A stretch of DNA of 64,000 bases. Origin: Hymenobacter sp. YC55 (GTDB taxonomy: Bacteria > Bacteroidota > Bacteroidia > Cytophagales > Hymenobacteraceae). Made by a program: the position numbers and the translations under genes. This document shows positions 33,788-41,844 of this stretch, piece by piece (the stretch's first letter is position 1; each line of letters opens with the position of its first letter). The notes beneath the pieces were generated by a model that worked only from the letters and a program-made list of their open reading frames with translations, was not told where the DNA came from and ran no database searches. The DNA lies in NCBI RefSeq assembly GCF_029433095.1, contig NZ_JARNTX010000002.1, positions 930,001-994,000 of the forward strand, read 5' to 3'.

Positions 33788-36700
33788 ATGTTTGATTTTT
33801 TAGGGAAAACCGTCGCCAAGATTTTCGGCACCAAATCGGACCGGGACTTGAAGGAGATTATCCCCTACGTGGCGCTTATAAATGCCGAATATGCCAAACT
33901 GGCACAACTATCTGACGACCAACTGCGCGAGCGGACCAATGAGGTACGCGCCCGCATTGCTGAGCGTCTGAAAGGCATCGACGACCAGATAGCCGCTCTG
34001 CACGCCCGCGTCAACGAGGATACTACCTTGGATATCGGGCAGAAAGAGCAGGTTTTCGACCAGATTGATGCGCTGGAAAAGCAGCGCAACAAAGATCTGG
34101 AAGTGGTGCTTATGGAAGTGCTGCCCGACGCGTTTGCTATTGTAAAAGAAACCGCACGCCGCTACAAGGAAAACGGTCAGTTGGTGGTAACCGCCACTGA
34201 TTACGACCGGGAGTACGCGTCGCGCAAAAAGAACGTCACCATCCAAGGTGACCAAGCTATTTGGGCCAACAAGTGGATTGCTGGTGGTGCTGAAATCACC
34301 TGGGACATGGTGCACTACGACGTGCAGCTGATTGGCGGCGTGGTACTGCACCAGGGCAAGATTGCCGAAATGGCTACCGGTGAAGGCAAAACGCTGGTTT
34401 CGACTCTGCCTGCCTTCCTCAACGCGCTGTCCCAGCGCGGGGTGCATCTGGTAACCGTCAACGACTACTTGGCCAAGCGTGACTCGGAGTGGAATGCGCC
34501 GCTGTTCGAGTTCCACGGCATCACCGTAGACTGCATCGACAAGCACCAGCCTAACACCGATGCTCGTCGCAAAGCCTACGCCGCCGACATCACCTACGGC
34601 ACCAACAACGAATTTGGCTTCGACTACCTGCGCGACAATATGGCGCGCGACCCACAGGAGCTGGTGCAGCGCAAGCACCACTTCGCCATGGTCGACGAGG
34701 TAGACTCGGTACTGATTGACGACGCCCGGACCCCACTCATCATCTCCGGCCCCGTGCCGCGTGGTGATGTGCACGAGTTCTATCAGCTCAAGCCCCGCAT
34801 TCAGATGCTGGTGGACGCGCAGAAGCGTTTGGTGCAGCAGTACTTGGTGGAAGCTCGCAAAGGCCTCAAAGAAGGTAAAGAAGGCACCAAGGAAGGCGAG
34901 CCAGGCTTGGCTTTGTTCCGCGCCTATCGTGGCCTGCCCAAGAGTAAGCCCCTGATTAAGTTCTTGTCGGAAACCGGGGTGCGGGCTGTGCTGCAAAAGG
35001 TGGAGAACTTCTACCTGCAAGACAACGCGCGCCAGATGCCAACGGCCGATGCGCCTCTGTACTTCACCATCGACGAGAAGCACAACCAGATCGAGCTAAC
35101 CGAAAAAGGTATCGACCTGATTACGGCTCAAGGCGAAGATCCGCACCTGTTCATCATGCCCGACATCGGGTCGGAAATTGCGGCGCTCGAAAACAACAAG
35201 GCGCTGACCAACGAAGACAAGCTGCACCAGAAGGAGCAGCTCATGCAGGACTACCAGGAGAAAAGCGAGCGGGTACACACCGTGAACCAGCTGCTGAAAG
35301 CCTACACCCTATTTGAGCGTGACGACCAGTACATCTTGACCGACGACGGCAAGGTGAAGATTGTGGACGAGCAGACTGGCCGCGTAATGGAAGGCCGCCG
35401 CTACTCCGACGGTTTGCACCAAGCCATCGAGGCCAAGGAAAACGTGCGCGTAGAAGACGCCACCCAGACTTACGCTACCGTAACCCTACAGAACTATTTC
35501 CGCATGTACCACAAGTTGGGCGGCATGACGGGTACGGCCGAAACCGAGGCCGGCGAGTTCTGGAGCATCTACAAGCTCGACGTGGTAGTGATACCCACCA
35601 ACCGCGGTATCCAGCGCCACGACGAGCACGACAAGGTGTACAAAACCGTGCGCGAGAAGTACAACGCGGTAGCTGAGGAAATCCAGGAACTAGTGAAAGC
35701 CAACCGCCCTGTGCTGGTGGGTACCACCTCCGTGGAAATTTCCGAGCTGGTAAGCCGTATGCTGAAACTGCGCGGCATACCGCACCAAGTGTTGAACGCC
35801 AAGCAAAACCAGCGCGAAGCCGAGATTGTAGCTGCTGCCGGTCATCCAGGTACTGTAACTATTGCCACCAACATGGCCGGCCGTGGTACCGACATCAAGC
35901 TGCGTGGCATTGCTAAGGAGTCGGGCGGATTGGCTATCATTGGTACCGAGCGTCACGAGTCGCGCCGCGTTGACCGCCAGTTGCGTGGTCGTGCCGGCCG
36001 CCAGGGCGACCCAGGTTCTTCGCAGTTCTTCGTGAGCTTGGAAGACAACCTGATGCGCCTATTCGGCTCCGACCGGATTGCTAAACTCATGGACCGTATG
36101 GGCCTCGAAGAAGGCGAGGTAATTCAGCACTCCATGATTACGTCGAGCATCGAGCGGGCGCAGAAGAAAGTCGAGGAAAACAACTTCGGCCAGCGCAAGC
36201 GCCTGCTAGAGTACGACGACGTGATGAACGCCCAGCGCGAAGTGGTGTACAAGCGCCGCCGCAACGCCCTGTTCGGCGAGCGTCTGGAGCTTGACATCTG
36301 GAACATGATCTACGATGTGGCCGAGGACGTGGTATCTACGCACAAAATTTCCGGCGACTACGAAGACTTCAAGCTGGCTATCCTGCGCATCTACGGCTAC
36401 GACACGTACATCACCGAGCAGGAAATGAAAGGCCTAGCCGCTGGTCAGCTCACGCAGAAGCTCTACGACGAGGCGCTCGGCTACTACCACAGCAAGAACG
36501 ACCACATTGCTACCAACGCCATGCCGCTGGTCAACGACCTGCTGGCGCAAAACGCTCCGTTCGAAAATGTTGCCGTGCCGTTCACGGATGGTCGCAAGCA
36601 AGTATCGGCCGTAGCCAACCTGCGCCGCTCCCAAGCCACCGGTGGCCACGAAATCATCCGGAGCATGGAGAAAGCCGTGGTGCTGTCGACCATCGACACC

Positions 36701-37192
36701 GCCTGGACTCAGCACCTGCGCCAGATGGACGACCTCAAGCAAGTGGTGCAAAACGCCGTGTACGAGCAGAAGGACCCACTGTTGGTATACAAGTTCGAGA
36801 GCTTTGAGCTGTTTAAAGGCATGATTGGTAAAGTGAACGAGGAGACACTCGCCTTCTTGTTCCGCGCCGATGTGCCCGTACAAGCCGGCGCCGAAGGCAC
36901 CAACGACCCCGAGTTTTACATCGAAGATGAACTACCCACTCCAGCCCCTATGCCCAAGCTAAAGGCTGAGAAGGAAGTATCGTCGGTATCGTTGGGGGCA
37001 GGTCCTGAGGACATCGACCACGAGGCCGCCGTTGCCGAAAAGCAGCAGCCAGCGCGGGCGCAGAAAATTGCCAACCGCAACGAGAAAGTCAGCGTGCAGT
37101 ACATGGATGGCCGCATCCTGCGGGATGTAAAATTCAAAACGGTAGAAGAAGACTTGCTCAACAACCGTTGCGTAATAGTAGATATAGCCTAG
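33788..37192 (+). CDS. secA: Preprotein translocase subunit SecA
   Basis: The 1134-residue ATPase drives Sec-dependent export. Walker A is MATGEGKTLVSTLPAF at residues 195-210; the DEAD-box equivalent is MVDEVDSVLIDDARTPLII. The second nucleotide fold has ATNMAGRGTDIKL and RQLRGRAGRQGDPGSSQFFV. The length is well above the roughly 900 of Escherichia coli SecA; one cause is an insertion in the preprotein cross-linking region, including the Lys/Gly/Glu-rich KGLKEGKEGTKEGEPG, as is usual in Bacteroidota. The C-terminal zinc-binding CxCx8CH motif used for SecB binding is absent; the protein ends NNRCVIVDIA. It is transcribed alone, with its own -7 box and terminator. Confidence 0.97.
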   Translation: MFDFLGKTVAKIFGTKSDRDLKEIIPYVALINAEYAKLAQLSDDQLRERTNEVRARIAERLKGIDDQIAALHARVNEDTTLDIGQKEQVFDQIDALEKQRNKDLEVVLMEVLPDAFAIVKETARRYKENGQLVVTATDYDREYASRKKNVTIQGDQAIWANKWIAGGAEITWDMVHYDVQLIGGVVLHQGKIAEMATGEGKTLVSTLPAFLNALSQRGVHLVTVNDYLAKRDSEWNAPLFEFHGITVDCIDKHQPNTDARRKAYAADITYGTNNEFGFDYLRDNMARDPQELVQRKHHFAMVDEVDSVLIDDARTPLIISGPVPRGDVHEFYQLKPRIQMLVDAQKRLVQQYLVEARKGLKEGKEGTKEGEPGLALFRAYRGLPKSKPLIKFLSETGVRAVLQKVENFYLQDNARQMPTADAPLYFTIDEKHNQIELTEKGIDLITAQGEDPHLFIMPDIGSEIAALENNKALTNEDKLHQKEQLMQDYQEKSERVHTVNQLLKAYTLFERDDQYILTDDGKVKIVDEQTGRVMEGRRYSDGLHQAIEAKENVRVEDATQTYATVTLQNYFRMYHKLGGMTGTAETEAGEFWSIYKLDVVVIPTNRGIQRHDEHDKVYKTVREKYNAVAEEIQELVKANRPVLVGTTSVEISELVSRMLKLRGIPHQVLNAKQNQREAEIVAAAGHPGTVTIATNMAGRGTDIKLRGIAKESGGLAIIGTERHESRRVDRQLRGRAGRQGDPGSSQFFVSLEDNLMRLFGSDRIAKLMDRMGLEEGEVIQHSMITSSIERAQKKVEENNFGQRKRLLEYDDVMNAQREVVYKRRRNALFGERLELDIWNMIYDVAEDVVSTHKISGDYEDFKLAILRIYGYDTYITEQEMKGLAAGQLTQKLYDEALGYYHSKNDHIATNAMPLVNDLLAQNAPFENVAVPFTDGRKQVSAVANLRRSQATGGHEIIRSMEKAVVLSTIDTAWTQHLRQMDDLKQVVQNAVYEQKDPLLVYKFESFELFKGMIGKVNEETLAFLFRADVPVQAGAEGTNDPEFYIEDELPTPAPMPKLKAEKEVSSVSLGAGPEDIDHEAAVAEKQQPARAQKIANRNEKVSVQYMDGRILRDVKFKTVEEDLLNNRCVIVDIA

Positions 37193-37215
37193 AAAATTCG
37201 GCTGAATAATTGCTT

Positions 37216-37252
37216 CAAGCGGGAGCCGGCGAAAGTCGCTGGCTCCCGCTTG
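37216..37252 (+). terminator. Terminator after secA
   Basis: CAAGCGGGAGCC (37216-37227) pairs perfectly with GGCTCCCGCTTG (37241-37252), and the loop forms a further GCGA/TCGC stem. GTGTTATA follows, so the T-run is weak. Confidence 0.75.
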
Positions 37253-37354
37253 GTGTTATAAGCAGTCTGCCAATCGACTTTAGTACGTACATAGTTTACC
37301 TGCTGCTCCAGCAAACTCACAGCTAAATCCCTCGTTGACATTATCTTTAGTGAT

Positions 37355-38023
37355 ATGAACCTCGCTCCCCACATCGACCACACACTGCTCCGACCCGATG
37401 CCACCCCCGAGCAAATCAGCCAGCTTTGCGCTGAAGCCGCGGAATATCACTTTGCCACTGTATGTGTGCCACCGTGTTACGTTCGCCAAGCAGCCGAGCA
37501 ATTACGCAATTCTGGCGTGGCAGTTTGCACGGTAGTAGGGTTTCCGCTCGGGTATCAGTTGGCGAAGGTGAAATTTTTTGAAGCCCATCAAGCCCTGACC
37601 GAAGGCGCTACCGAGCTAGATATGGTTATCAACATTGGGGCGTTGAAAGCGGGGCATTTAGAGGAAGTGGAAGAGGAAATTGGCCAGTTGGCGGAGTTAT
37701 GCCACTTGCGCGGGGCGCTGTTGAAAGTGATTATTGAAACTGCCCTACTCTCAGAAGACGAGATTGTATTGGCCTGTGAGCTATGCGAAGAAGCTGGTGC
37801 CGACTTTGTGAAGACGTCAACCGGATTTGCCAGCCGCGGGGCTTCGGTAGAAGATGTGATGCTGATGCGGCAGTCTCTGCCCGCTAGTATTCGCATCAAG
37901 GCAGCTGGCGGAATTCGCACCCGCACCGCAGCATTGGCCCTCATAGCTGCTGGCGCCGACCGAATCGGCTCGTCTAATAGCCTCGTTTTGCTTCATGAAG
38001 ATGATACTACCATTACTGCGTAA
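37355..38023 (+). CDS. deoC: Deoxyribose-phosphate aldolase
   Basis: The 222-residue class I aldolase cleaves 2-deoxyribose-5-phosphate to acetaldehyde and glyceraldehyde-3-phosphate. It begins MNLAPHIDHTLLRPDATPEQ, the usual DeoC opening. The Schiff-base lysine is Lys153 in DFVKTSTGFASRGA, and the proton-relay region is TELDMVINIGALKAG. KAAGGIRTRTAALALIAAGA is the phosphate-binding end of the barrel. Its last 29 bases overlap the start of the next gene in a different frame, so the pair is probably translated together. Confidence 0.96.
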   Translation: MNLAPHIDHTLLRPDATPEQISQLCAEAAEYHFATVCVPPCYVRQAAEQLRNSGVAVCTVVGFPLGYQLAKVKFFEAHQALTEGATELDMVINIGALKAGHLEEVEEEIGQLAELCHLRGALLKVIIETALLSEDEIVLACELCEEAGADFVKTSTGFASRGASVEDVMLMRQSLPASIRIKAAGGIRTRTAALALIAAGADRIGSSNSLVLLHEDDTTITA

Positions 38024-38564
38024 CGTGTTATTGCTTTCCACTTTGTTTGCATTAGGTGCCTGTGCCACTTCGGCCCCGGTGGCCACCAGCACCGCAACCC
38101 CCGCCGATACCTCCAAGGTGCGGAATTCTCAAGCTCAGACAGGTCAAGCAGGTACTGTTGAAGATGTAAGCCGGTATCGGCCCACATTTCCTGCGCCCAA
38201 AGAGCCTGTTGCTCCGGCACCTAAGCCTGTGGTAGCACCTACCAACCACGTAAACGCGCAAATAGAGCAGCGCTTGCGCGACCAGGCCTATACCAACCAG
38301 AACGTAAAGTATGCCCAAGGGTATCGTATTCTGGCTTACGTAGGATTGGAGCGTGAGAAAGCTATGGCAGTGCGCCGCGCCATCATCAGCCGCTACCCCG
38401 ACGAAACGGATTACCTCACGTTCAAGCAGCCCGTATTCCGCCTGCACGTCGGCGACTACCTAACCCGCCTGGAGGCCGAGCAAGCCATGATGCGCATACG
38501 CCCCCTGGCTCCCAAAGCCGAATTGGAATCCATGCAAGTGCTCTTGAACAAGGCGGCCTACTAG
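37995..38564 (+). CDS. Small lipoprotein with SPOR-like C-terminal domain
   Basis: The 189-residue protein has a lipoprotein signal (LLLSTLFALGACATS, lipid-modified Cys near residue 23) and a Pro/Ala/Thr-rich linker to about residue 90. A compact domain follows (about 105-189; YRILAYVGLEREKAMAVRRA, then FRLHVGDYLTRLEAEQAMMR). That domain has the length and the repeated alpha-beta pattern of SPOR domains, which bind denuded peptidoglycan at division sites. Two possible starts, 37995 and 38001, lie inside the 3' end of deoC. The functional link with deoC is unclear. Confidence 0.72.
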   Translation: MKMILPLLRNVLLLSTLFALGACATSAPVATSTATPADTSKVRNSQAQTGQAGTVEDVSRYRPTFPAPKEPVAPAPKPVVAPTNHVNAQIEQRLRDQAYTNQNVKYAQGYRILAYVGLEREKAMAVRRAIISRYPDETDYLTFKQPVFRLHVGDYLTRLEAEQAMMRIRPLAPKAELESMQVLLNKAAY

Positions 38565-38684
38565 GGCAATACCGACGTTCAGTCGGCAAACTGTTGGTAC
38601 CGGCTATCGATGCCCGTTGGGTTAGAGTATCTTGCGGCCTCATTCAACTATGCACCAACTTACGGGTGGTGTTTCTGTCTGTCT

Positions 38685-39878
38685 ATGCAACACTTGCTTC
38701 CTCGTATCAAAGCCCTGGCAACTGAAACAGCCGCCGACACGGTAGCCTTACGCCAGCACCTACACGCCAATCCAGAACTCTCGTTCAAGGAATTTAACAC
38801 CGTCGCTTTTGTCACGGCTGAGTTAACTAAGCTAGGCCTCTCCCCGCAGCCGATTGCCAACACCGGCGTGGTGGCGCTTATCGAAGGCCGCAACCCTGGC
38901 ACTCGGACCGTAGCTCTGCGCGCCGATATGGACGCATTGCCTATCACCGAGCAGAATGAGGTGCCTTACAAATCCACGAATCCTGGCGTGATGCATGCCT
39001 GCGGCCACGACGTACACACGTCGTCGTTGCTCGGCACAGCCCGCATCCTGACGCAATTGCGCGACGAGTTTGAGGGCACCGTAAAGCTGATGTTTCAGCC
39101 AGGCGAGGAATTGCTGCCGGGCGGAGCGTCGCTGATGATCAAAGAAGGGGTACTGGAAAACCCTAAGCCGGCCAGCGTGCTTGGCCAGCACGTCTTCCCG
39201 ATGCTGCCCGCCGGGCAGATTGGCATCCGGCCGGGTCGCTACATGGCTAGCACCGACGAACTGTACCTGACGGTGCGCGGCAAAGGTGGCCATGGGGCCA
39301 TGCCCGAAATGAACCTCGACCCTGTGCTGGTAGCGGCGCACATTATTGTGGCCGCTCAACAGATTGTGAGCCGCCGTGCCAGCCCCAAAATGCCTTCCGT
39401 GCTGTCGTTCGGAAAAGTTATTGCCAACGGTGCCACCAACGTTATTCCCAACGAAGTATACATTGAAGGCACTTTTCGGACCTTAAATGAGGAGTGGCGC
39501 AACGAGGCGCACGAGCACCTGCGCCGTCTCTGCGAAGGCTTAGCTGAGTCGATGGGCGCTACGTGCGAGCTGGAAATCCGGCGGGGCTACCCGTACTTGG
39601 AGAACGAGCCTCAACTAACCGCCCGTATTCGCGCCGCTGCCGAACAGTACTTAGGTGCTGAAAACGTAATCGAACTCGACCAGTGGCTGGCCGCCGAAGA
39701 CTTTGCCTACTTCTCGCAAGCCGCTGATGCTTGCTTCTACCGCCTCGGGACCCGTGCCGATGATGGCCGCTTCTCTTCTTCTGTGCACACGCCTACTTTC
39801 GACATCGAGCCCAAGTCCTTGGAAACAGGACCCGGTCTAATGGCGTGGCTCACGCTGAACGAGTTGGCAGGTCAATAG
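38685..39878 (+). CDS. M20-family metallopeptidase / amidohydrolase
   Basis: From the ATG at 38685 the protein has 397 residues. It resembles hippurate- or N-acyl-amino-acid amidohydrolases of family M20D. Metal-binding residues are visible in MHACGHDVHTSSLLGTARIL and QPGEELLPGGA, with the nearby Asp in LRADMDALPITEQNEVPY. The dimerisation domain includes GGHGAMPEMNLDPV, and the terminal metal-binding part includes WLAAEDFAYFSQ. It likely removes acyl groups from amino acids or small peptides. An upstream extension from 38610 is in frame but has no conserved feature. Confidence 0.93.
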   Translation: MQHLLPRIKALATETAADTVALRQHLHANPELSFKEFNTVAFVTAELTKLGLSPQPIANTGVVALIEGRNPGTRTVALRADMDALPITEQNEVPYKSTNPGVMHACGHDVHTSSLLGTARILTQLRDEFEGTVKLMFQPGEELLPGGASLMIKEGVLENPKPASVLGQHVFPMLPAGQIGIRPGRYMASTDELYLTVRGKGGHGAMPEMNLDPVLVAAHIIVAAQQIVSRRASPKMPSVLSFGKVIANGATNVIPNEVYIEGTFRTLNEEWRNEAHEHLRRLCEGLAESMGATCELEIRRGYPYLENEPQLTARIRAAAEQYLGAENVIELDQWLAAEDFAYFSQAADACFYRLGTRADDGRFSSSVHTPTFDIEPKSLETGPGLMAWLTLNELAGQ

Positions 39879-39946
39879 CATACAGCCGCGGTTAAGCCGT
39901 TGCTAACGTTGGCTGCCTGCACAGGTGATTTCAGCTAAACATAAAC

Positions 39947-39982
39947 CTTAGCTACCCGCTTGCATGAGCGGGTAGCTAAGGC
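39947..39982. terminator. Hairpin after the M20 peptidase gene
   Basis: CCTTAGCTACCCGCT (39947-39961) and AGCGGGTAGCTAAGG (39968-39982) form a perfect 15-bp stem with a 6-base loop. No T-run follows on the plus strand. It may act as a terminator with a termination factor or as a 3'-end protector. Confidence 0.65.
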
Positions 39983-40045
39983 AGAGGTGCAATGTGCCTC
40001 AAAGTTGACGCTCGAAGAGGAGAAGCTAAGCAGTATACTTTATTA

Positions 40046-40053
40046 TAGTTTTG
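40046..40053 (+). promoter_or_regulatory. -7 box directly upstream of the beta-barrel gene
   Basis: TAGTTTTG matches TAnnTTTG and ends 4 bases before the ATG at 40058, so the transcript would start at the start codon (leaderless) if this box is used. Confidence 0.4.
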
Positions 40054-40057
40054 TCAT

Positions 40058-40873
40058 ATGCGCTACTTGTACTGTTTGCCACTAGTATTCAGCTTATTCT
40101 GTGCTGTTTCGACTACTGCGCAACGCCGTAGTATCACGAATACATCGCTGTTGCCAGAGCTACAAACAGAGGTAGCCCTCAAAGGCGATGACTACCTGCT
40201 AATTGGCCTGCGGGCTCCGCTTTATACAGGAACTTCGCGAGGGTTTGATGTTGAGCGTGTAGGACTGAACGTGGGGTACGAGCGATTCTGGGACCAGCAA
40301 TGGAGCGGAGGTGCTACGCTCCGGGCCGAGTTCTACAATGGGTATAGCGGAGGCGGAGATGTAGGTAAGTTATACACTGACCTTATTCCCGAGCTGTTCC
40401 TGCGCCACTGGAGCACGTTGGGTAGCTTCAATTTTCGGCAGCGCCTTGGAATAGAGTATTTCGTTCCGGGCGGTGAAAATTTTGAGAGCCGTGCTATCAC
40501 CCGCCTGCGCCTCGATTTAGACCGGGTTTTCCCCCTAGGCGAGCACACAGCCATTCGCCCTCGACTGGCCTATGAAGCAGGGGCCTATCTGCGCTTACAG
40601 CGTGAAGAAACAGAGTTGAAAGAACGAGTTATTGACTTTGGCACCTTACGGGCCGAGGTAGGTGTGCGGGTTTCGCAACATTTCGACTTTACGCCCTGGG
40701 TAGCATCTCAGTCAACCTACCTCAACACGCTGCCGCAGTTCGATGCCCTTGGCAACCAAACGAGCGGTGGGCGAACAAATTTTATCGCGCCTATAATCGG
40801 GCTAGATATGCGTCTAACCTTATTTAGGGGTGGTGAACCTTTTGAGCGGCGGCAGCTTCCGACGCAACACTAA
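40058..40873 (+). CDS. Predicted outer-membrane beta-barrel protein (uncharacterised)
   Basis: The 271-residue protein has a signal peptide (MRYLYCLPLVFSLFCAVSTT, cleavage near TTA-QR). About 250 residues of alternating aromatic and polar pattern follow, with many short beta-like strands such as LNVGYERFWDQQWSGGATLR and GSFNFRQRLGIEYFVPGG. It ends in LDMRLTLFRGGEPF without a T9SS domain. This pattern suggests an outer-membrane barrel of the DUF2490 type or similar; I do not recognise a specific family. No enzymatic motif is visible. Confidence 0.6.
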   Translation: MRYLYCLPLVFSLFCAVSTTAQRRSITNTSLLPELQTEVALKGDDYLLIGLRAPLYTGTSRGFDVERVGLNVGYERFWDQQWSGGATLRAEFYNGYSGGGDVGKLYTDLIPELFLRHWSTLGSFNFRQRLGIEYFVPGGENFESRAITRLRLDLDRVFPLGEHTAIRPRLAYEAGAYLRLQREETELKERVIDFGTLRAEVGVRVSQHFDFTPWVASQSTYLNTLPQFDALGNQTSGGRTNFIAPIIGLDMRLTLFRGGEPFERRQLPTQH

Positions 40874-40883
40874 TTGCAAATGC

Positions 40884-40896
40884 GGACAATATGTCT
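40884..40896. promoter_or_regulatory. Operator-like palindrome, copy 1 (GGACA-n3-TGTCT)
   Basis: GGACAATATGTCT has arms GGACA and TGTCT around a 3-base centre; the inner GACA/TGTC pair perfectly. It begins 11 bases after the beta-barrel stop codon and 108 bases upstream of an identically built copy in front of hsp20. Confidence 0.6.
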
Positions 40897-40991
40897 GATT
40901 CGTTTTAAACTGTTTTTATTGGCTGAAATGCTCTAAGCGCACTTTTTGAACATTGGGATTTAATATTAGCTAAGACAAATTTTCAAAAATA

Positions 40992-41004
40992 GGACATAAT
41001 GTCT
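40992..41004. promoter_or_regulatory. Operator-like palindrome, copy 2 (GGACA-n3-TGTCT)
   Basis: GGACATAATGTCT has the same arms as copy 1; the core GACATAATGTC is a perfect palindrome. It ends 18 bases before the hsp20 -7 box and so covers the -33 region. An AGACA half-site at 40973-40977 lies further upstream and can pair with the TGTCT of this copy. Confidence 0.65.
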
Positions 41005-41022
41005 TAAAGGTAGTAGGTCAAA

Positions 41023-41030
41023 TACCTTTG
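41023..41030 (+). promoter_or_regulatory. -7 box of the hsp20 promoter
   Basis: TACCTTTG is an exact TAnnTTTG match. Transcription would start near 41035-41037, giving a leader of about 70 bases before the ATG at 41106 and leaving the GTG at 41049 just inside the transcript. Confidence 0.65.
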
Positions 41031-41105
41031 GTATAGATTTTATAGATAGTGGTTGTACCTGCAAAGGAAACATCAACTTCTGACTTCAAAATAGAACCTA
41101 TTACC

Positions 41106-41549
41106 ATGGCAACTCTGCTGTATAACAACCGTCCTACTCTCCGGTCTACCCGCACTTTCAACTCTCTGTTGAATGATATGCTGCGCGACACCCTGCCAGC
41201 TGTTACGGACCCCGCTAAATCTTTCGTACCTGCCGCCGACGTGCTGGAATCTGAGCAAGGTTTCGAACTGCACCTAGCGCTACCTGGCGTAGTGAAAGAG
41301 GACGTAAAAATCGATTTTCAGGAAGGCCAACTGGTAATCAGTGGCGAGCGCAAGGCTCCGGTAGCTGAAGAGAATGCTCCTAAGTTCCGCCGTGTTGAAA
41401 CCGGCTTCGGCAGCTTCACGCGTAGCTTCCGCCTCCCTGACACCGTTGATGTAACCGCTATTGATGCTCAACTTACCGACGGCATCCTGCGCGTGACGTT
41501 ACCTTTTGACAGCAAGAAAGTGACGAAACATCACATCGAAGTGCGCTAA
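41106..41549 (+). CDS. Hsp20/alpha-crystallin small heat shock protein
   Basis: From the ATG at 41106 the protein has 147 residues, typical for the family. It reads MATLLYNNRPTLRSTRTFNS and then has an alpha-crystallin domain at about 40-135. Its landmarks are PAADVLESEQGFELHLALPG, VVKEDVKIDFQEGQLVISGE, FGSFTRSFRLPDTVD and LTDGILRVTLPF. The short tail ends HHIEVR, with an I-x-V motif for oligomer assembly. Small heat shock proteins hold unfolded proteins for refolding by other chaperones. A GTG at 41049 would add 19 unconserved residues. Twin palindromes and a -7 box upstream suggest repressor-controlled expression. An HtrA gene follows. Confidence 0.93.
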   Translation: MATLLYNNRPTLRSTRTFNSLLNDMLRDTLPAVTDPAKSFVPAADVLESEQGFELHLALPGVVKEDVKIDFQEGQLVISGERKAPVAEENAPKFRRVETGFGSFTRSFRLPDTVDVTAIDAQLTDGILRVTLPFDSKKVTKHHIEVR

Positions 41550-41565
41550 GCACCGAAAAAACTGA

Positions 41566-41594
41566 AAAAAAGGCATCCGTTTGGGTGCCTTTTT
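41566..41594 (+). terminator. Intrinsic terminator after hsp20
   Basis: AAAAAGGCATCC (41566-41578 region) pairs with GGGTGCCTTTTT (ending 41594) around a short loop; the right arm ends in five T. It lies 16 bases after the stop. Confidence 0.88.
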
Positions 41595-41844
41595 ACTTGG
41601 TTTAAGTGTTGTATATATAGCTGGTAGTTACTTCCTCGTTAGCTTTTAGTTGTCGTTCCGAGAGACGTAGAACAACAACTGGAAATCAGCTAGAGTAACT
41701 AAAAACCTTCCTTGGATGCAACCCAATACTACTTGGTACGCATCTTTCGTTTGCAGCGGAATAAGCAAGTAGTTTCATTTGCTTTTCATGCTGGATTTGT
41801 AAATTAGGTTCTCTTCTTTTTCTTCTTCAACTATCATATTACCC

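Noticed and set aside
33908..35083. 391-codon open frame on the minus strand, antisense to secA
   Set aside because: It mirrors the secA coding frame, has no recognisable motif and a biased composition typical of antisense frames in GC-rich codons; SecA itself is certain.
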